From Rhodococcus globerulus NBRC 14531 (GTDB taxonomy: Bacteria > Actinomycetota > Actinomycetes > Mycobacteriales > Mycobacteriaceae): 64,000 nucleotides of DNA. Below the pieces are notes generated by a model, which saw only the letters and a program-made list of their open reading frames with translations, was not told the origin of the DNA and made no database searches. The DNA lies in contig NZ_BCWX01000013.1 in the NCBI RefSeq assembly GCF_001894805.1, forward strand, positions 1-64,000, in the 5' to 3' direction. Position numbers and translations under genes: made by a program. Positions 17,549 to 26,795 of the stretch are shown piece by piece. The first letter of the stretch is position 1. The number at the start of each line of letters is the position of its first letter.

Positions 17549-18313
17549 ATGGACCTCACCAACGCGTCTGCTGCAGTTACCGGCGGCGCTTCCGGCCTCG
17601 GGCGGGCGACCGCAGAGGCTTTCCTAGCCCGCGGCGTCCCGACAGTAATCATCGATCTGCCATCCTCGAACGGCGAAGTAGTAGCCAAGGAACTAGGCGA
17701 CCTGGCTACATTCATGCCGGCCGACGTCCGTGATCCCGAGGCTGTCGACGCCGCCCTCGCCGAGGCGGAGAGCAAAGCCCCGTTGCGGGCAGTCGTGCAC
17801 TGCGCTGGACGCGGCGGAAAACTGCGCGTGGTCGAAAAAGACGGCACACCAGGGAGCCTGGAGCTCTATCAAGATGTCATCAGTACAAATCTCGTCGGAA
17901 CGTTCAACGTATTGCGACTGGCCGCTGCCCGCATGGTCAAGAACGACGTGGTCGACGGAGAGCGCGGCATCATCATCATGACCGCATCCGTGGCTGCCTT
18001 CGAAGGACAGATCGGCCAGGCCGCCTACTCGTCTTCCAAGGCCGGCGTTGCGGGGCTGACCATCGTCGCGGCTCGCGATCTGGCACGCAAGTTCGTACGC
18101 GTCGTTACGATCGCGCCCGGTACCTTCGAGACGCCGATCCTCGGCGGCCTGTCCGACAAAGTGAGGGAGTCGCTCGCCTCCCAGGTCCCCCATCCGTCCC
18201 GTTTGGGCGCTCCGACGGAGTACGCCAAGCTCGCGCTGGCGATCGTCGACAACGCCATGATCAACGGCGAGACCATCCGAATCGACGGCGCGATTCGTAT
18301 GGGCCCGGTCTAG
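17549..18313 (+). CDS. HSD10-like SDR, 3-hydroxyacyl-CoA dehydrogenase
   Basis: This 254-aa SDR has [24 protein letters not shown] with the catalytic Ser, and YSSSK. It is very similar along its length to the SDRs at 7.0 and 34.2 kb and to HSD10. The ATG at 17549 follows GAAAGG by 8 bases; an upstream ATG at 17486 has no site. It is a single-gene unit behind the type B palindrome and ends at a hairpin. The expected reaction is oxidation of a 3-hydroxyacyl-CoA or a ring/side-chain hydroxyl. Confidence 0.87.
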   Translation: MDLTNASAAVTGGASGLGRATAEAFLARGVPTVIIDLPSSNGEVVAKELGDLATFMPADVRDPEAVDAALAEAESKAPLRAVVHCAGRGGKLRVVEKDGTPGSLELYQDVISTNLVGTFNVLRLAAARMVKNDVVDGERGIIIMTASVAAFEGQIGQAAYSSSKAGVAGLTIVAARDLARKFVRVVTIAPGTFETPILGGLSDKVRESLASQVPHPSRLGAPTEYAKLALAIVDNAMINGETIRIDGAIRMGPV

Positions 18314-18326
18314 TCCGAGATCAGAA

Positions 18327-18375
18327 CGGAATCGAAATCGGCATGCGAGGAAACAGCGCACCGATTTCGATTCCG
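18327..18375. terminator. bidirectional terminator hairpin
   Basis: Perfect 15-base arms (CGGAATCGAAATCGG and its complement) flank a 19-base loop between the convergent SDR and MarR genes. Confidence 0.75.
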
Positions 18376-18436
18376 CGGATTACGAACACCACGAATACTC
18401 GTCTTGCCCAGTTGCTTTCATTGGTCGCTACAGTCC

Positions 18437-18925
18437 TCAATTTCCGTAGGCAGATTGATTGAACCTATCCAGCAACAAGACGAACACCGACACATCCTGC
18501 TGCGTCCAATCCGATACCACGTCTGCTGTCCAGCCGTGCCTCGCCTTACTGACCGCACTGAACTTCTCCGCGGCATCGGGCGTCGGGGAGAACAAAGCCA
18601 CGCGGCCGTCATGGGGATCAGGCTCAGAGACCAGATAGCCGTCCCTGGTGAGAGCCGTGAGATGTCGACTCACCACACTTCTGTCCAATCCTGTGGCGGC
18701 AATCAGTGCTGCCGGCGATGCCGGAAACGTGTCCGCAATTTGCGTCATGATGACAAAAGCGGCCGGCGCCATCTCGGGCGCTATCAGAGCCACATTTGTG
18801 ATCAACGCCTTCCTCGAACCCCGCACGAGCTGACTGATCCCCGCTTGAATCGAGCGGATATCGGCTTCACGTTGTGTCGAACTCACAGGATCAGCATAGA
18901 TCTTGCCACGACACACACTGCGCAT
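18437..18925 (-). CDS. MarR family transcriptional regulator
   Basis: The 162-aa winged-helix protein has recognition helix LDRSVVSRHLTALTRDGYL and wing EPDPHDGRVALFSPT, near residues 78-115, typical of MarR. It diverges from a DHA2-type exporter/importer gene with an inverted repeat between them. This is the usual arrangement of a repressor with its efflux pump. It probably senses a phenolic or other aromatic effector, as MarR proteins commonly do. Confidence 0.88.
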   Translation of the reverse strand: MRSVCRGKIYADPVSSTQREADIRSIQAGISQLVRGSRKALITNVALIAPEMAPAAFVIMTQIADTFPASPAALIAATGLDRSVVSRHLTALTRDGYLVSEPDPHDGRVALFSPTPDAAEKFSAVSKARHGWTADVVSDWTQQDVSVFVLLLDRFNQSAYGN

Positions 18926-18938
18926 CTTCCGTCGATTT

Positions 18939-18957
18939 TAGTTGCTTAAATCAACTA
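18939..18957. promoter_or_regulatory. MarR operator candidate
   Basis: TAGTTG and CAACTA form perfect 6-base arms around a 7-base AT-rich centre, in the 88-base region between the divergent MarR and MFS genes. Size and placement fit a MarR dimer site controlling both. Confidence 0.55.
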
Positions 18958-19013
18958 TATATGTTTGACTTTCGTCACATACTTTTCGGATCGCACAGCT
19001 CTCGAGGAATCCC

Positions 19014-20720
19014 ATGACCGGAACGACGGCCGAGAACGGCTCATCGCCGACGATGTCCCGACGCCAAGTGAACGAAGCATTCGCCGGCATCCTCATTGGA
19101 ATGCTGGTTGGCATCTTGTCGACCTCGGTGGTCAACACTTCTCTCCCGCGTATCGTGTCCGATCTTCACGGTGATCAATCGACGCTCACCTGGATTGTCA
19201 CCGGAGCCCTGCTCACGACCACGGTGAGCACCCCGATCTGGGGCAAACTGGCCGACCTCTTCAATCGCAGACGTCTGTTGCAAATCGCACTCGCTATCTT
19301 CATCGCCGGTTCACTCGCCGCCGGATTTGCACACGAGCCCACGCTGATGATCGGAGCGCGGTTGATACAGGGAGTCGGAACCGGCGGACTGATGGCACTC
19401 TCCCAAGTCGCGATCGCTGACATCATCAGCCCTCGCGAGCGTGGAAAGTACATGGGCGTCCTCGGTGCTGTCGTCGTAACCGGCACAGCCGGCGGCCCAC
19501 TCCTCGGCGGCTTTGTCACCGACACAGTCGGCTGGCGCTGGAACTTCTACCTCGTTATTCCCGTTGCAGTGATCGCGATGATCGTCATCCAGTTGAAGCT
19601 CATTGTGCCGACACGTAGGGGCGCCACCAATATCGACTATGCCGGGTCGATTCTGCTCATTGCCGCGATCTCGACGCTTCTCATCTGGCTCTCGCTGGGC
19701 GGCAAGCAATTCGCGTGGGAATCCTTGCTGTCGTGGTGTCTGGGAGTCGGTGCAGTAGTGCTGATCGTCGTAACCCTGATCGTCGAGAGCAAAGTGAAGA
19801 ACCCCGTCCTCCCCCTGCACATGTTCCGGCAACGGACCTTCACGTTGGCGGTCGTGGCCAGCGTGTCCGTCGGCATCATCATTTACAGCGTCTCGATCTT
19901 CCTCAGCCAGTACATGCAGCTCAGTCGTGGCGCCACAGCCACAGGAGCGGGTCTGATCACCTTGCCGCAGGTTGCTTGCAACCTCATCGCCTCCACCGTT
20001 GTCGGCGCTCTCATCAGCAGGACAGGGAAGTGGAAGCGATGGTTGATCACAGGCGCTTCCCTCCTCACCGTCGGCGTTTTCCTGCTCTCGACCCTGCGAG
20101 TCGACACTCCTTTTGCTGTGATTTTCCTGGCCACACCACTGGTCGGTCTCGGCCTCGGCATGCTGATGCAGAACCTGACTCTCGTCGTACAAAATTCCGC
20201 GAGCGTACTAGAGATCGGCGCTGCCAGCTCCGCCACCACGTTCTTCCGTAGCCTGGGCGGTGTCCTGGCCGTGACAGTGTTCGGCGCTGTCCTCTCCACT
20301 CGAGTCGATACCGAGATCGAGCAGGGCCTACAGCAAGCAGACATCGCGCGATCGGCAAGCGGACTAACGGACGGTAATCTCCCGAACCTCCCGGCCTTGT
20401 CCGATCAGGTGCGCAACACTGTCGAGTCTGCATACGGCCAAGGCGTCGGGGAGGTATTCCTCTATTCGGTTCCGTTCGCCGTCATCGCCCTGATCTGTAC
20501 CATTTTCATGCCCAATGCCGTCCTCGGAACCAAAACAGGTATCCAGCAACTCTCCGACATCGTGTTGGACACAGCATCAAACGACTTGGATACCGTCAAT
20601 GTTCCACGACACTCGGAGAAGCTTGGCGCCGAACGTGAAATGGCCCTCGCGGAATACTCGGGAAGTGGAAGCGATCGCGTGACGTCGGCCGCATCGCCAC
20701 CCAATACGAGCAGTTCGTAA
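19014..20720 (+). CDS. MFS transporter, DHA2 (14-TM, EmrB/QacA-like)
   Basis: The 568-aa membrane protein has about 14 hydrophobic helices. It carries the cytoplasmic loop GKLADLFNRRRLLQ after helix 2 and the motif C region GPLLGGFVTD in helix 5, the antiporter mark of drug:H+ exporters. The C-terminal 55 residues are hydrophilic. AGGA lies 5 bases before the ATG. It is regulated in all likelihood by the divergent MarR protein. It probably exports a toxic substrate or intermediate, though uptake cannot be excluded. Confidence 0.88.
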   Translation: MTGTTAENGSSPTMSRRQVNEAFAGILIGMLVGILSTSVVNTSLPRIVSDLHGDQSTLTWIVTGALLTTTVSTPIWGKLADLFNRRRLLQIALAIFIAGSLAAGFAHEPTLMIGARLIQGVGTGGLMALSQVAIADIISPRERGKYMGVLGAVVVTGTAGGPLLGGFVTDTVGWRWNFYLVIPVAVIAMIVIQLKLIVPTRRGATNIDYAGSILLIAAISTLLIWLSLGGKQFAWESLLSWCLGVGAVVLIVVTLIVESKVKNPVLPLHMFRQRTFTLAVVASVSVGIIIYSVSIFLSQYMQLSRGATATGAGLITLPQVACNLIASTVVGALISRTGKWKRWLITGASLLTVGVFLLSTLRVDTPFAVIFLATPLVGLGLGMLMQNLTLVVQNSASVLEIGAASSATTFFRSLGGVLAVTVFGAVLSTRVDTEIEQGLQQADIARSASGLTDGNLPNLPALSDQVRNTVESAYGQGVGEVFLYSVPFAVIALICTIFMPNAVLGTKTGIQQLSDIVLDTASNDLDTVNVPRHSEKLGAEREMALAEYSGSGSDRVTSAASPPNTSSS

Positions 20721-20755
20721 CGCACTCCTCAATCGTGACTCGAGCAGTCAGCTTC

Positions 20756-21409
20756 CTAGCGGCCCTCGACAAATGTCGGAGGCGCCGTGAGCAATCCGAC
20801 CATCGCATCGACTAGGTCGGTCTCGAACTCTTCGCGGGTCAGTTCCTGGTCTTCGCCCGCAACCATCCGAGATTGACGATTCGCAATCGTGTGCATCATC
20901 AGCTCGACAGCCATCGAGTGCCGATGCCGACGCAGCGGTTCGGACAGTTCAGTGAGCGCTGCCTTAATCCCCTCAGCCGCAATTTGCGCGCTCACCACAT
21001 GGTCGATCGTGGTGGCATATGCACCGGAGCGTTTCTCCGGGTCGGACATCAGTCGAGCAAGAAATGCCACGTAGTGGTTGGTGTGCGGATCGAGGTCAAC
21101 CAGAGGTCGCACCATGGACTCGACGAGGGCACGTAATTCATCCTGACGTCCCTCGCTGCGCATCCGATCGAGAAACTCGAGTCGTGCGGCGTTGATCGGG
21201 GGCAGTCGATACTCGAGGATCGCCTGCAGCAGAGCCGTTTTCGACCCGAAGTGGTATTGCACAACTGCGGGATTGCGATGGCCCGCCGCACTGCCGATTT
21301 GCCGTAGGGATACACCGTCGATCCCGTGGACAGCAAAGAGCTGCTCCGCTACCTGCAATAACTCGACGGGGTTTCGTTCACGGACCGACAACTGTGACGC
21401 CTCGCGCAT
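20756..21409 (-). CDS. TetR family transcriptional regulator
   Basis: The 217-aa regulator has helix-turn-helix SLRQIGSAAGHRNPAVVQYHFGSK near residues 33-56. The NPAVVQYHFG recognition segment is shared with the TetR protein at 63.0 kb, so they belong to one subfamily. It is convergent with the MFS gene and divergent from the TauD-type dioxygenase at 21.6 kb, its most probable target. Confidence 0.88.
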   Translation of the reverse strand: MREASQLSVRERNPVELLQVAEQLFAVHGIDGVSLRQIGSAAGHRNPAVVQYHFGSKTALLQAILEYRLPPINAARLEFLDRMRSEGRQDELRALVESMVRPLVDLDPHTNHYVAFLARLMSDPEKRSGAYATTIDHVVSAQIAAEGIKAALTELSEPLRRHRHSMAVELMMHTIANRQSRMVAGEDQELTREEFETDLVDAMVGLLTAPPTFVEGR

Positions 21410-21476
21410 GGTTCTGATTCTCTCACGCCCCTCCTCTCAACCATTGACCCTGCAGTAAGGCATGTGATTTAGTTTA

Positions 21477-21488
21477 AAACAGTTGTTT
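21477..21488. promoter_or_regulatory. possible TetR operator
   Basis: AAACA-GT-TGTTT is a short inverted repeat in an AT-rich patch between the divergent TetR and dioxygenase genes. The arms are only 5 bases, so this is tentative. Confidence 0.35.
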
Positions 21489-21567
21489 GATTGCAACGCA
21501 ATCCTACGTTCGTATTCGACAAATCGAATGCATGCGCCGTCTCCACTCAACCCGGAAACGAGGTCTC

Positions 21568-22398
21568 ATGATCCATGTTCGCCCTCTCAGCAGCCGCATC
21601 GGCGCAGAAGTTCACGGCGTCGAACTCGACGGAACCCTCCGTCCAGAAATAGTCGCCGAACTAAGGAAAGCGCTGGTCGAATTCAAGGTTCTCTTTTTTC
21701 GCGATCAGACACGCATGACCCCTGACAAGCACCTCGACTTCGGTCGCCTGTTCGGCACGCTCGAAGCACATCCCGTGGCCACTGCCGATCGATCCGAGTT
21801 GATGACGCTCCGGAGGGCACCGGATGTCGCTACTGCACGCGCGAATTTCCCGTACGGCGAGGACTATTGGCACTCCGATGTCAGTTGGCGTGAGCATCCG
21901 TCATTCGGCTCGATCTTGCGCGCCGTCGAAATTCCCCCCGTCGGCGGTGACACCCTATGGGCAGACATGGAAGCAGCATTCGCGGGTCTGAGCCCCCAGA
22001 TGCAGGGAGCACTGCGGCCACTACGCGCAATCCACGACTTCGACCGAGCCTTCGGACCAGGACTGGCGCCAGAAGATCGCGCAGCTATGGCCAAACGCTT
22101 TCCGCCCGTCGAGCATCCGGTTGTGCGAACCAATCCGGACACCGGAGCACCTTTGCTCTACGTCAACGAAATTTTCACGACCCGAATCGTCGGCATGGAC
22201 CTTCGCGAGAGCGACTCTCTCCTCCAATTCCTGTACCGGCAGGCGACAAAGCCTGAGTACCAGTGCCGGTTCAGTTGGAGAGAGGGATCAGTCGCGTTCT
22301 GGGACAACCGCACCACTCAGCACTACGCGTGCCACGACACCGGCGAAGGCGTTCGCGAAATGCATCGAGTCACTATCTCCGGCGACCGCCCGTACTAG
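21568..22398 (+). CDS. TauD/TfdA family Fe(II)/2-oxoglutarate dioxygenase
   Basis: The 276-aa product has the facial triad H102-x-D104 (WHSDVSW) and H252, and 2-oxoglutarate-binding R267 near the C-terminus. Family members hydroxylate aliphatic, aryloxy or sulfonate substrates with O2 and 2-oxoglutarate. The ATG at 21568 follows GAGG closely; the frame stays open 27 codons further without a better site. A divergent TetR gene probably controls it. The substrate cannot be read from sequence. A second family member lies at 50.7 kb. Confidence 0.88.
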   Translation: MIHVRPLSSRIGAEVHGVELDGTLRPEIVAELRKALVEFKVLFFRDQTRMTPDKHLDFGRLFGTLEAHPVATADRSELMTLRRAPDVATARANFPYGEDYWHSDVSWREHPSFGSILRAVEIPPVGGDTLWADMEAAFAGLSPQMQGALRPLRAIHDFDRAFGPGLAPEDRAAMAKRFPPVEHPVVRTNPDTGAPLLYVNEIFTTRIVGMDLRESDSLLQFLYRQATKPEYQCRFSWREGSVAFWDNRTTQHYACHDTGEGVREMHRVTISGDRPY

Positions 22399-22500
22399 AA
22401 CACGCCTCGCTGTCGTGACGATCTGCGCGACGCACGGTCACGCTAGTTGACCTGTTTCATGAAAGATGTTGGGGCGGCATCGGATAACCCTCGAACAGTC

Positions 22501-23259
22501 TCAGCGGAATACCGGCGCCCGCTTCCCGAGGAACGCCGCCTTCGCTTCAGCCGCATCGCCACCCGTGATGTTGTTGCCCTGAGCCTGTGCTTCCAACCTC
22601 AATGCAGACTCCAGACTCCCCCCGTCTGCAGACGCATCGAGAAGCTGTTTTGTCAGGGAGAGCGCACGCGCGGGTCCCGCAGCGAGCCGCTCGGCCATCT
22701 CGTCCACAGTTGCGTCGAGGTCGGCTACCGGCACCAGCCGCGTGACCAAACCCATTTCTGCTGCCTCCGCCGCGGAAAACATGTCACCGAAAAAAGCGAT
22801 TTCCTTCGCCTTCTGAATTCCGACCAACCTTGGGAGTAACCAGGAACCGCCCATGTCGACGGAGAGCGCACGACGAACGAAGATCTGCGAGAACCGAGCT
22901 CGATCGCTGGCAACCACCAGATCACAGCCCAGCGCGAGGTTCCACCCCGCGCCGACGGCGACACCGTCCACCTTGGCGATCGTCGGAATTGTCAACGCGT
23001 GCAACGCGCGTGCCGCATCACTCGCATCGGACATGAAGTCGAGAGGATCACCGTTCACACTTGCCAGATCGGCGCCGGAACAAAAGTCGCCGCCGTCTCC
23101 CGTCAGCACCAACACGCGGTCGGTATGTGAATGCTCGACACTGGTGAACGTCTCGGCCAGTTCGCGCCACATCTCCAAATTCGCCGCGTTCTTCTTCTCC
23201 GGACGCGACATCACAACCGTTACGACACCGTCGCGACGTTCGACACGCAGGAATTCCAC
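22501..23259 (-). CDS. enoyl-CoA hydratase/isomerase family protein
   Basis: The 252-aa crotonase-fold protein has the oxyanion region (FCSGADL; GVAVGAGWN). The first catalytic Glu is Asn (GAGWNLALGCD), and the second Glu position (RFSQIFVRRALSVD) is also not Glu. This pattern resembles PaaG-type isomerases rather than classical hydratases, so double-bond isomerisation or a ring/CoA isomerase role is more likely. It is a single gene behind a type B palindrome at 23.28 kb. Confidence 0.82.
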   Translation of the reverse strand: MEFLRVERRDGVVTVVMSRPEKKNAANLEMWRELAETFTSVEHSHTDRVLVLTGDGGDFCSGADLASVNGDPLDFMSDASDAARALHALTIPTIAKVDGVAVGAGWNLALGCDLVVASDRARFSQIFVRRALSVDMGGSWLLPRLVGIQKAKEIAFFGDMFSAAEAAEMGLVTRLVPVADLDATVDEMAERLAAGPARALSLTKQLLDASADGGSLESALRLEAQAQGNNITGGDAAEAKAAFLGKRAPVFR

Positions 23260-23283
23260 CGTCGCACTCCCCTCTCTTCTTAC

Positions 23284-23296
23284 ATAACTAAGTTAT
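23284..23296. promoter_or_regulatory. palindromic operator, type B
   Basis: ATAACT-A-AGTTAT lies 25 bases upstream of the enoyl-CoA hydratase/isomerase start. The core is identical to the site at 17464-17478. Confidence 0.6.
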
Positions 23297-23520
23297 CTGG
23301 ATAACGTGAAGACGCAGAGACAACTACGCCAAAGTGTGACGTTTGATTTTCCGAGGAGGTTTCAGGCCGCTCAGCGCGACCGCCGAATAAGTGGTGCACA
23401 CTATCCTGAGCGAGCCACACGGATGCAGCGACGACCACTCGACGCCAGACCAGACAACGAAGGAAGGAAGTGGACTCTCGATGCAGACGCACTCCTTGGC
23501 GTCACTACCGAAAAGGTAGA

Positions 23521-23540
23521 TGACATGGTTAACTATGTCA
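23521..23540. promoter_or_regulatory. palindromic operator, type A
   Basis: TGACATGGTTAACTATGTCA is a near-perfect 20-base inverted repeat with one mismatched pair. It ends 26 bases before the acyl-CoA dehydrogenase start, where it would overlap the promoter or leader. It matches the sites at 28421 and 40298. Confidence 0.65.
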
Positions 23541-23566
23541 AGAAATACGACTTATAGAGGAGAGCC

Positions 23567-24622
23567 ATGGACTTCGCGCTGAGTGACGAGCAGGTAGCCC
23601 TAGCGGAGGCCGAACGGGCCTGGTTGGTGAAGAACTCACCCCTCATGGAACGCCGCCCGTTGATAGACGATGCTCCGGCGCGAGTTTCGCCGGCACGCCT
23701 TCGCCGTCTTGCCGAGTCGGGTCTGATCGGTCTTCTCACAACAGAGATGGGTGGCACGCACGTCGATCTGCTGGTGCTGGCAGAGGAGCACGGCCGCGCA
23801 GGAAGCCCCGTACCCGTGGCCGAGTTGGCTGCGGCGGCCCGCTTACTCGAACAAATCGGCCACCAGGCCCTCGACGAGACCACTGACGGGGCGTCCTTGG
23901 TCGTGCCGGCGCTCAGCTCACCCGAAAACTCCGCGCTGCATGCCACAGTCGAAGGGACATCACTTCGAGTACAGGGAACTACGGCTCCGATAACGGGCCT
24001 GATAGACGCCCACCGACTCCTTCTCGTCACATCCACTATCGACGGCGCCGAGGTCGCCGCAGTAGTGGACATCGCAGCCGTCAGCACGCGTGTCCTCGAA
24101 ACTCTGGATGTAACGCGGTCATGGGCGGTAGCCGAGATTGATCTCACCTTCGAAGCCGGCGAGTGGACGCTGCTATCCAGCGGCACAGTGGGTTTCGTTC
24201 GTGATCAGTTGGCAACCTTCCGAGCCGTCGACGCGCTCGGCGCCGCAGAAGCACTCCTCGCCCTCACGGTCGAATACGCAGGGCAACGCACGCAGTTCGG
24301 GCAACCGATCGGAAGCTTCCAGTCCGTTAAACACCATTGCGCAAATATGGCCCTGTCAATCGAGGCATCGCGCGCGGCATTGTGGGCCGCGGCTGTGGCT
24401 CTCGACGGGGACGACCCCGGTGTCCGCGCTCGGGCCGTCGCGGCGGCCGCAGCGTTCACCGGTGAGGGAACCAGCTCCGCCGCTCAGACGGCGCTGCAAG
24501 TACACGGCGGAATCGGATTCACCTGGGAGCACGACCTGCATCTACTCATCCGCCGAATCAAAGTCGACGAGCTACTCGACGGTTCGGTGAGCTACCACCG
24601 TCGCCGCCTCGTCAACGTCTGA
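23567..24622 (+). CDS. acyl-CoA dehydrogenase, FadE28/ChsE2-like subunit
   Basis: The 351-aa protein is shorter than standard acyl-CoA dehydrogenases. It has the C-terminal pattern FGQPIGSFQSVKHHCAN and LQVHGGIGFTWEHDLHLLIRR of the FadE28/ChsE2 type. Such subunits usually lack a complete active site and form alpha2beta2 enzymes with a FadE29/ChsE1-like partner. The dehydrogenase at 28.6-29.8 kb is a plausible partner. GAGGAGAG precedes the ATG. It is a single-gene unit under a type A operator, closed by a hairpin. Confidence 0.85.
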   Translation: MDFALSDEQVALAEAERAWLVKNSPLMERRPLIDDAPARVSPARLRRLAESGLIGLLTTEMGGTHVDLLVLAEEHGRAGSPVPVAELAAAARLLEQIGHQALDETTDGASLVVPALSSPENSALHATVEGTSLRVQGTTAPITGLIDAHRLLLVTSTIDGAEVAAVVDIAAVSTRVLETLDVTRSWAVAEIDLTFEAGEWTLLSSGTVGFVRDQLATFRAVDALGAAEALLALTVEYAGQRTQFGQPIGSFQSVKHHCANMALSIEASRAALWAAAVALDGDDPGVRARAVAAAAAFTGEGTSSAAQTALQVHGGIGFTWEHDLHLLIRRIKVDELLDGSVSYHRRRLVNV

Positions 24623-24657
24623 GCCGAACCAAGACTACGAGGCAGCAAGCCAACACA

Positions 24658-24701
24658 AAACGACCCGGATTGCATTTGAGTAAGTGCAACCCGGGTCGTT
24701 T
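24658..24701. terminator. bidirectional terminator hairpin
   Basis: AAACGACCCGG pairs with its complement, then one A:C mismatch, then TTGCA/TGCAA around a 10-base loop. It lies between the convergent dehydrogenase and hydratase genes. Confidence 0.85.
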
Positions 24702-24723
24702 CGGAATAATCAGAGAACTCGGT

Positions 24724-25521
24724 TCAGCGTGCTTTCCAGACCGGCTCGCGCTTTTCCGCAAACGCGCGAGGCCCCTCCTTGGAGTCCTCACTAGTTGCGA
24801 GCTGATCCCACTCGGCGGCCGACAAAACCCACCGGTCAGCCTCCTCGACGCGGATCGAGTCCACGACACCGTAAGCGACGCGCTTACTGGCTTGCACCGA
24901 CAACGGCGCGTTGACCGCAATCCGCTGTGCCAGTTCGACAGCCGCACTGACAACCTGCCCCTCGGGCACAACCTGGTTGATCAGACCGACCTCGAGTGCG
25001 CGGGCGGCACTGATCGGATCGCCGGTAAAGATCATTTCCATTGCCAGTCGCTGCGGCATCTGTTCAGGCAACCTGAAGACACCACCAGCGCCCGCAATAA
25101 GCCCACGCTTGACCTCGGGCAAACCGAAGGTTGCATTTTCGGCCGCAACGATGAGATCCGCGGACATCGCCAACTCCGTGCCACCGCCCAGTGCCGTTCC
25201 GTTAACCGCGGCAATCGTGGGCTTGTCGGTGTACTTGTTGACGAAACCGGCAAATCCCCATTCCCGATTATTCGGCGCGTACACCGATTCACCTCTCGAA
25301 ATAGCCTTGAGGTCAGCACCCGCACAGAAGGACTTCTCCCCTGCTCCTGTCAGAACAATCGCACGCACATCGGGGTCCGCGGCAGCTTCGTCCAATGCTC
25401 CGCCGACGCCCGCACTTACTGCGGAGTTCACCGCGTTACGTGCTGACGGACGGTTGATCGTAATCACCATGACATTGCCCACTCGCTCTACGAGAACCGC
25501 GGGTTCGTTCGTTTCGCTCAC
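24724..25521 (-). CDS. enoyl-CoA hydratase (crotonase fold)
   Basis: The 265-aa enzyme keeps both catalytic Glu residues, in GGGTELAMSAD and FGLPEVKRGL, and the FCAGADL oxyanion segment. It is a paralog of the hydratase at 7.7 kb. It lies 30 bases after the thiolase gene in a ligase-thiolase-hydratase operon, so it probably hydrates the enoyl-CoA that later becomes the thiolase substrate. Confidence 0.9.
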   Translation of the reverse strand: MSETNEPAVLVERVGNVMVITINRPSARNAVNSAVSAGVGGALDEAAADPDVRAIVLTGAGEKSFCAGADLKAISRGESVYAPNNREWGFAGFVNKYTDKPTIAAVNGTALGGGTELAMSADLIVAAENATFGLPEVKRGLIAGAGGVFRLPEQMPQRLAMEMIFTGDPISAARALEVGLINQVVPEGQVVSAAVELAQRIAVNAPLSVQASKRVAYGVVDSIRVEEADRWVLSAAEWDQLATSEDSKEGPRAFAEKREPVWKAR

Positions 25522-25551
25522 TGTTGTCTCCTCCTTGTGCTGGATCGGGTT

Positions 25552-26706
25552 TCAGCGCGCGTTCACGAGCTCGAGGATGGTGGCGTTGGCTTGTCCGCCG
25601 CCCTCGCACATCGTCTGCAAGCCGTATTGGATGTTGTTGCGAAGCATGTGATGCAGCATGTCCGTCAGAATTCGTCCGCCCGATCCACCGAGGGGATGCC
25701 CGAGAGCAATTGCACCTCCGTTGGGGTTGACCCGCGCGGGGTCCGCTCCGACCTCTGCCAGCCACGCAAGTGGCACGCTCGCGAAAGCTTCGTTGACTTC
25801 GAAGACACCGATATCGTCGACAGTCAGACCAGCTTTCTCGAGCACCTTCTTCGTGGCCGGGATCGGAGCTGTGAGCATGATGATCGGGTCGTCTCCGACA
25901 ACAGCGACCGAGTGAATCTTCGCTATCGGAGTCACCCCGTACCGCGCAGCGGCCTCTTCGCTCATGATCAGCAGCGCCGACGCGCCGTCCGAGATCTGTG
26001 ACGCGTTACCCGCATGGATGACACCGTCTTCCTTGAAGACCGTCTTGAGCTTTCCGAGTGATTCGACAGAAGAGCCGCGACGGATTCCCTCATCTCGCGA
26101 GACCACGGTGCCGTCCGGCGTCGTCACCGAAACGATCTGGTGGTCGAACAGCCCTGCATCCTGAGCAGCTGCTGCACGTTCATGTGACTGAACTGCGAAC
26201 GTGTCCAGGTCATTTCGCGTCAGACCCCACTTCTCCGCGATCGCCTCTGCACCAACGCCCTGGTTCGGCTTGACTCCGTTGTAGCGCTCCATGTAAGCCG
26301 GGCTGTACGGGCTCCCCTCGAAGGTTCCCGCGGACCCCATCGGCACTCGGGACATCGACTCGACACCACCGGCAACGACAACGTCGTAGTGTCCCGCTGC
26401 AACACTGGCGACGGCAAAGTTGAGCGCCTGCTGCGACGAACCGCACTGACGGTCGACCGTCACCCCCGGAACGGATTCAGGCCAGCCGGCGGCCAGCACC
26501 GCATTGCGAGCAACGTCGTTGGCCTGGTCTCCGACCTGCTGGACGCAACCCCAGATGACATCCTCGACAATTGAAGGGTCGATACCGGCGCGCTCGACCA
26601 ACGCATTGAGAACTACGGCCGACAGATCGGCCGGATGAACGCTCGACAATCCGCCGTTGCGTCGGCCGACCGGGGTGCGCACTGCTTCTACGATGACTGC
26701 AGTCAT
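25552..26706 (-). CDS. 3-ketoacyl-CoA thiolase / acetyl-CoA acetyltransferase
   Basis: This 384-aa thiolase has C88 in VDRQCGSS, H337 in GHPLGGSG and C367 in CEGGG, all intact. It shares long stretches with the thiolase at 3.3 kb (GKRNG/GRRNG, SSVHPxDLSA, LAAGWPESVP), marking a duplication. It lies between the acyl-CoA ligase upstream (89-base gap) and the hydratase downstream. It is similar in type to FadA6-like thiolases of steroid ring degradation, but I cannot assign a substrate. Confidence 0.92.
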   Translation of the reverse strand: MTAVIVEAVRTPVGRRNGGLSSVHPADLSAVVLNALVERAGIDPSIVEDVIWGCVQQVGDQANDVARNAVLAAGWPESVPGVTVDRQCGSSQQALNFAVASVAAGHYDVVVAGGVESMSRVPMGSAGTFEGSPYSPAYMERYNGVKPNQGVGAEAIAEKWGLTRNDLDTFAVQSHERAAAAQDAGLFDHQIVSVTTPDGTVVSRDEGIRRGSSVESLGKLKTVFKEDGVIHAGNASQISDGASALLIMSEEAAARYGVTPIAKIHSVAVVGDDPIIMLTAPIPATKKVLEKAGLTVDDIGVFEVNEAFASVPLAWLAEVGADPARVNPNGGAIALGHPLGGSGGRILTDMLHHMLRNNIQYGLQTMCEGGGQANATILELVNAR

Positions 26707-26795
26707 GTTGTACTCCTTGCATTACCGGGCAGCAGCCCGAATTCGTTTGAGTGGTACCACGAGCGATTCGAAAAGGCGTTTAACGATCGCCTGCG

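Noticed and set aside
19311..20192. A 293-codon reverse frame opposite the MFS gene
   Set aside because: It is the acidic, Asp/Gln/Glu-rich mirror typical of membrane-protein antisense and has no start site.
23306..23557. An 83-codon forward frame before the FadE28-like gene
   Set aside because: It has no ribosome binding site or motif and runs through the type A operator.
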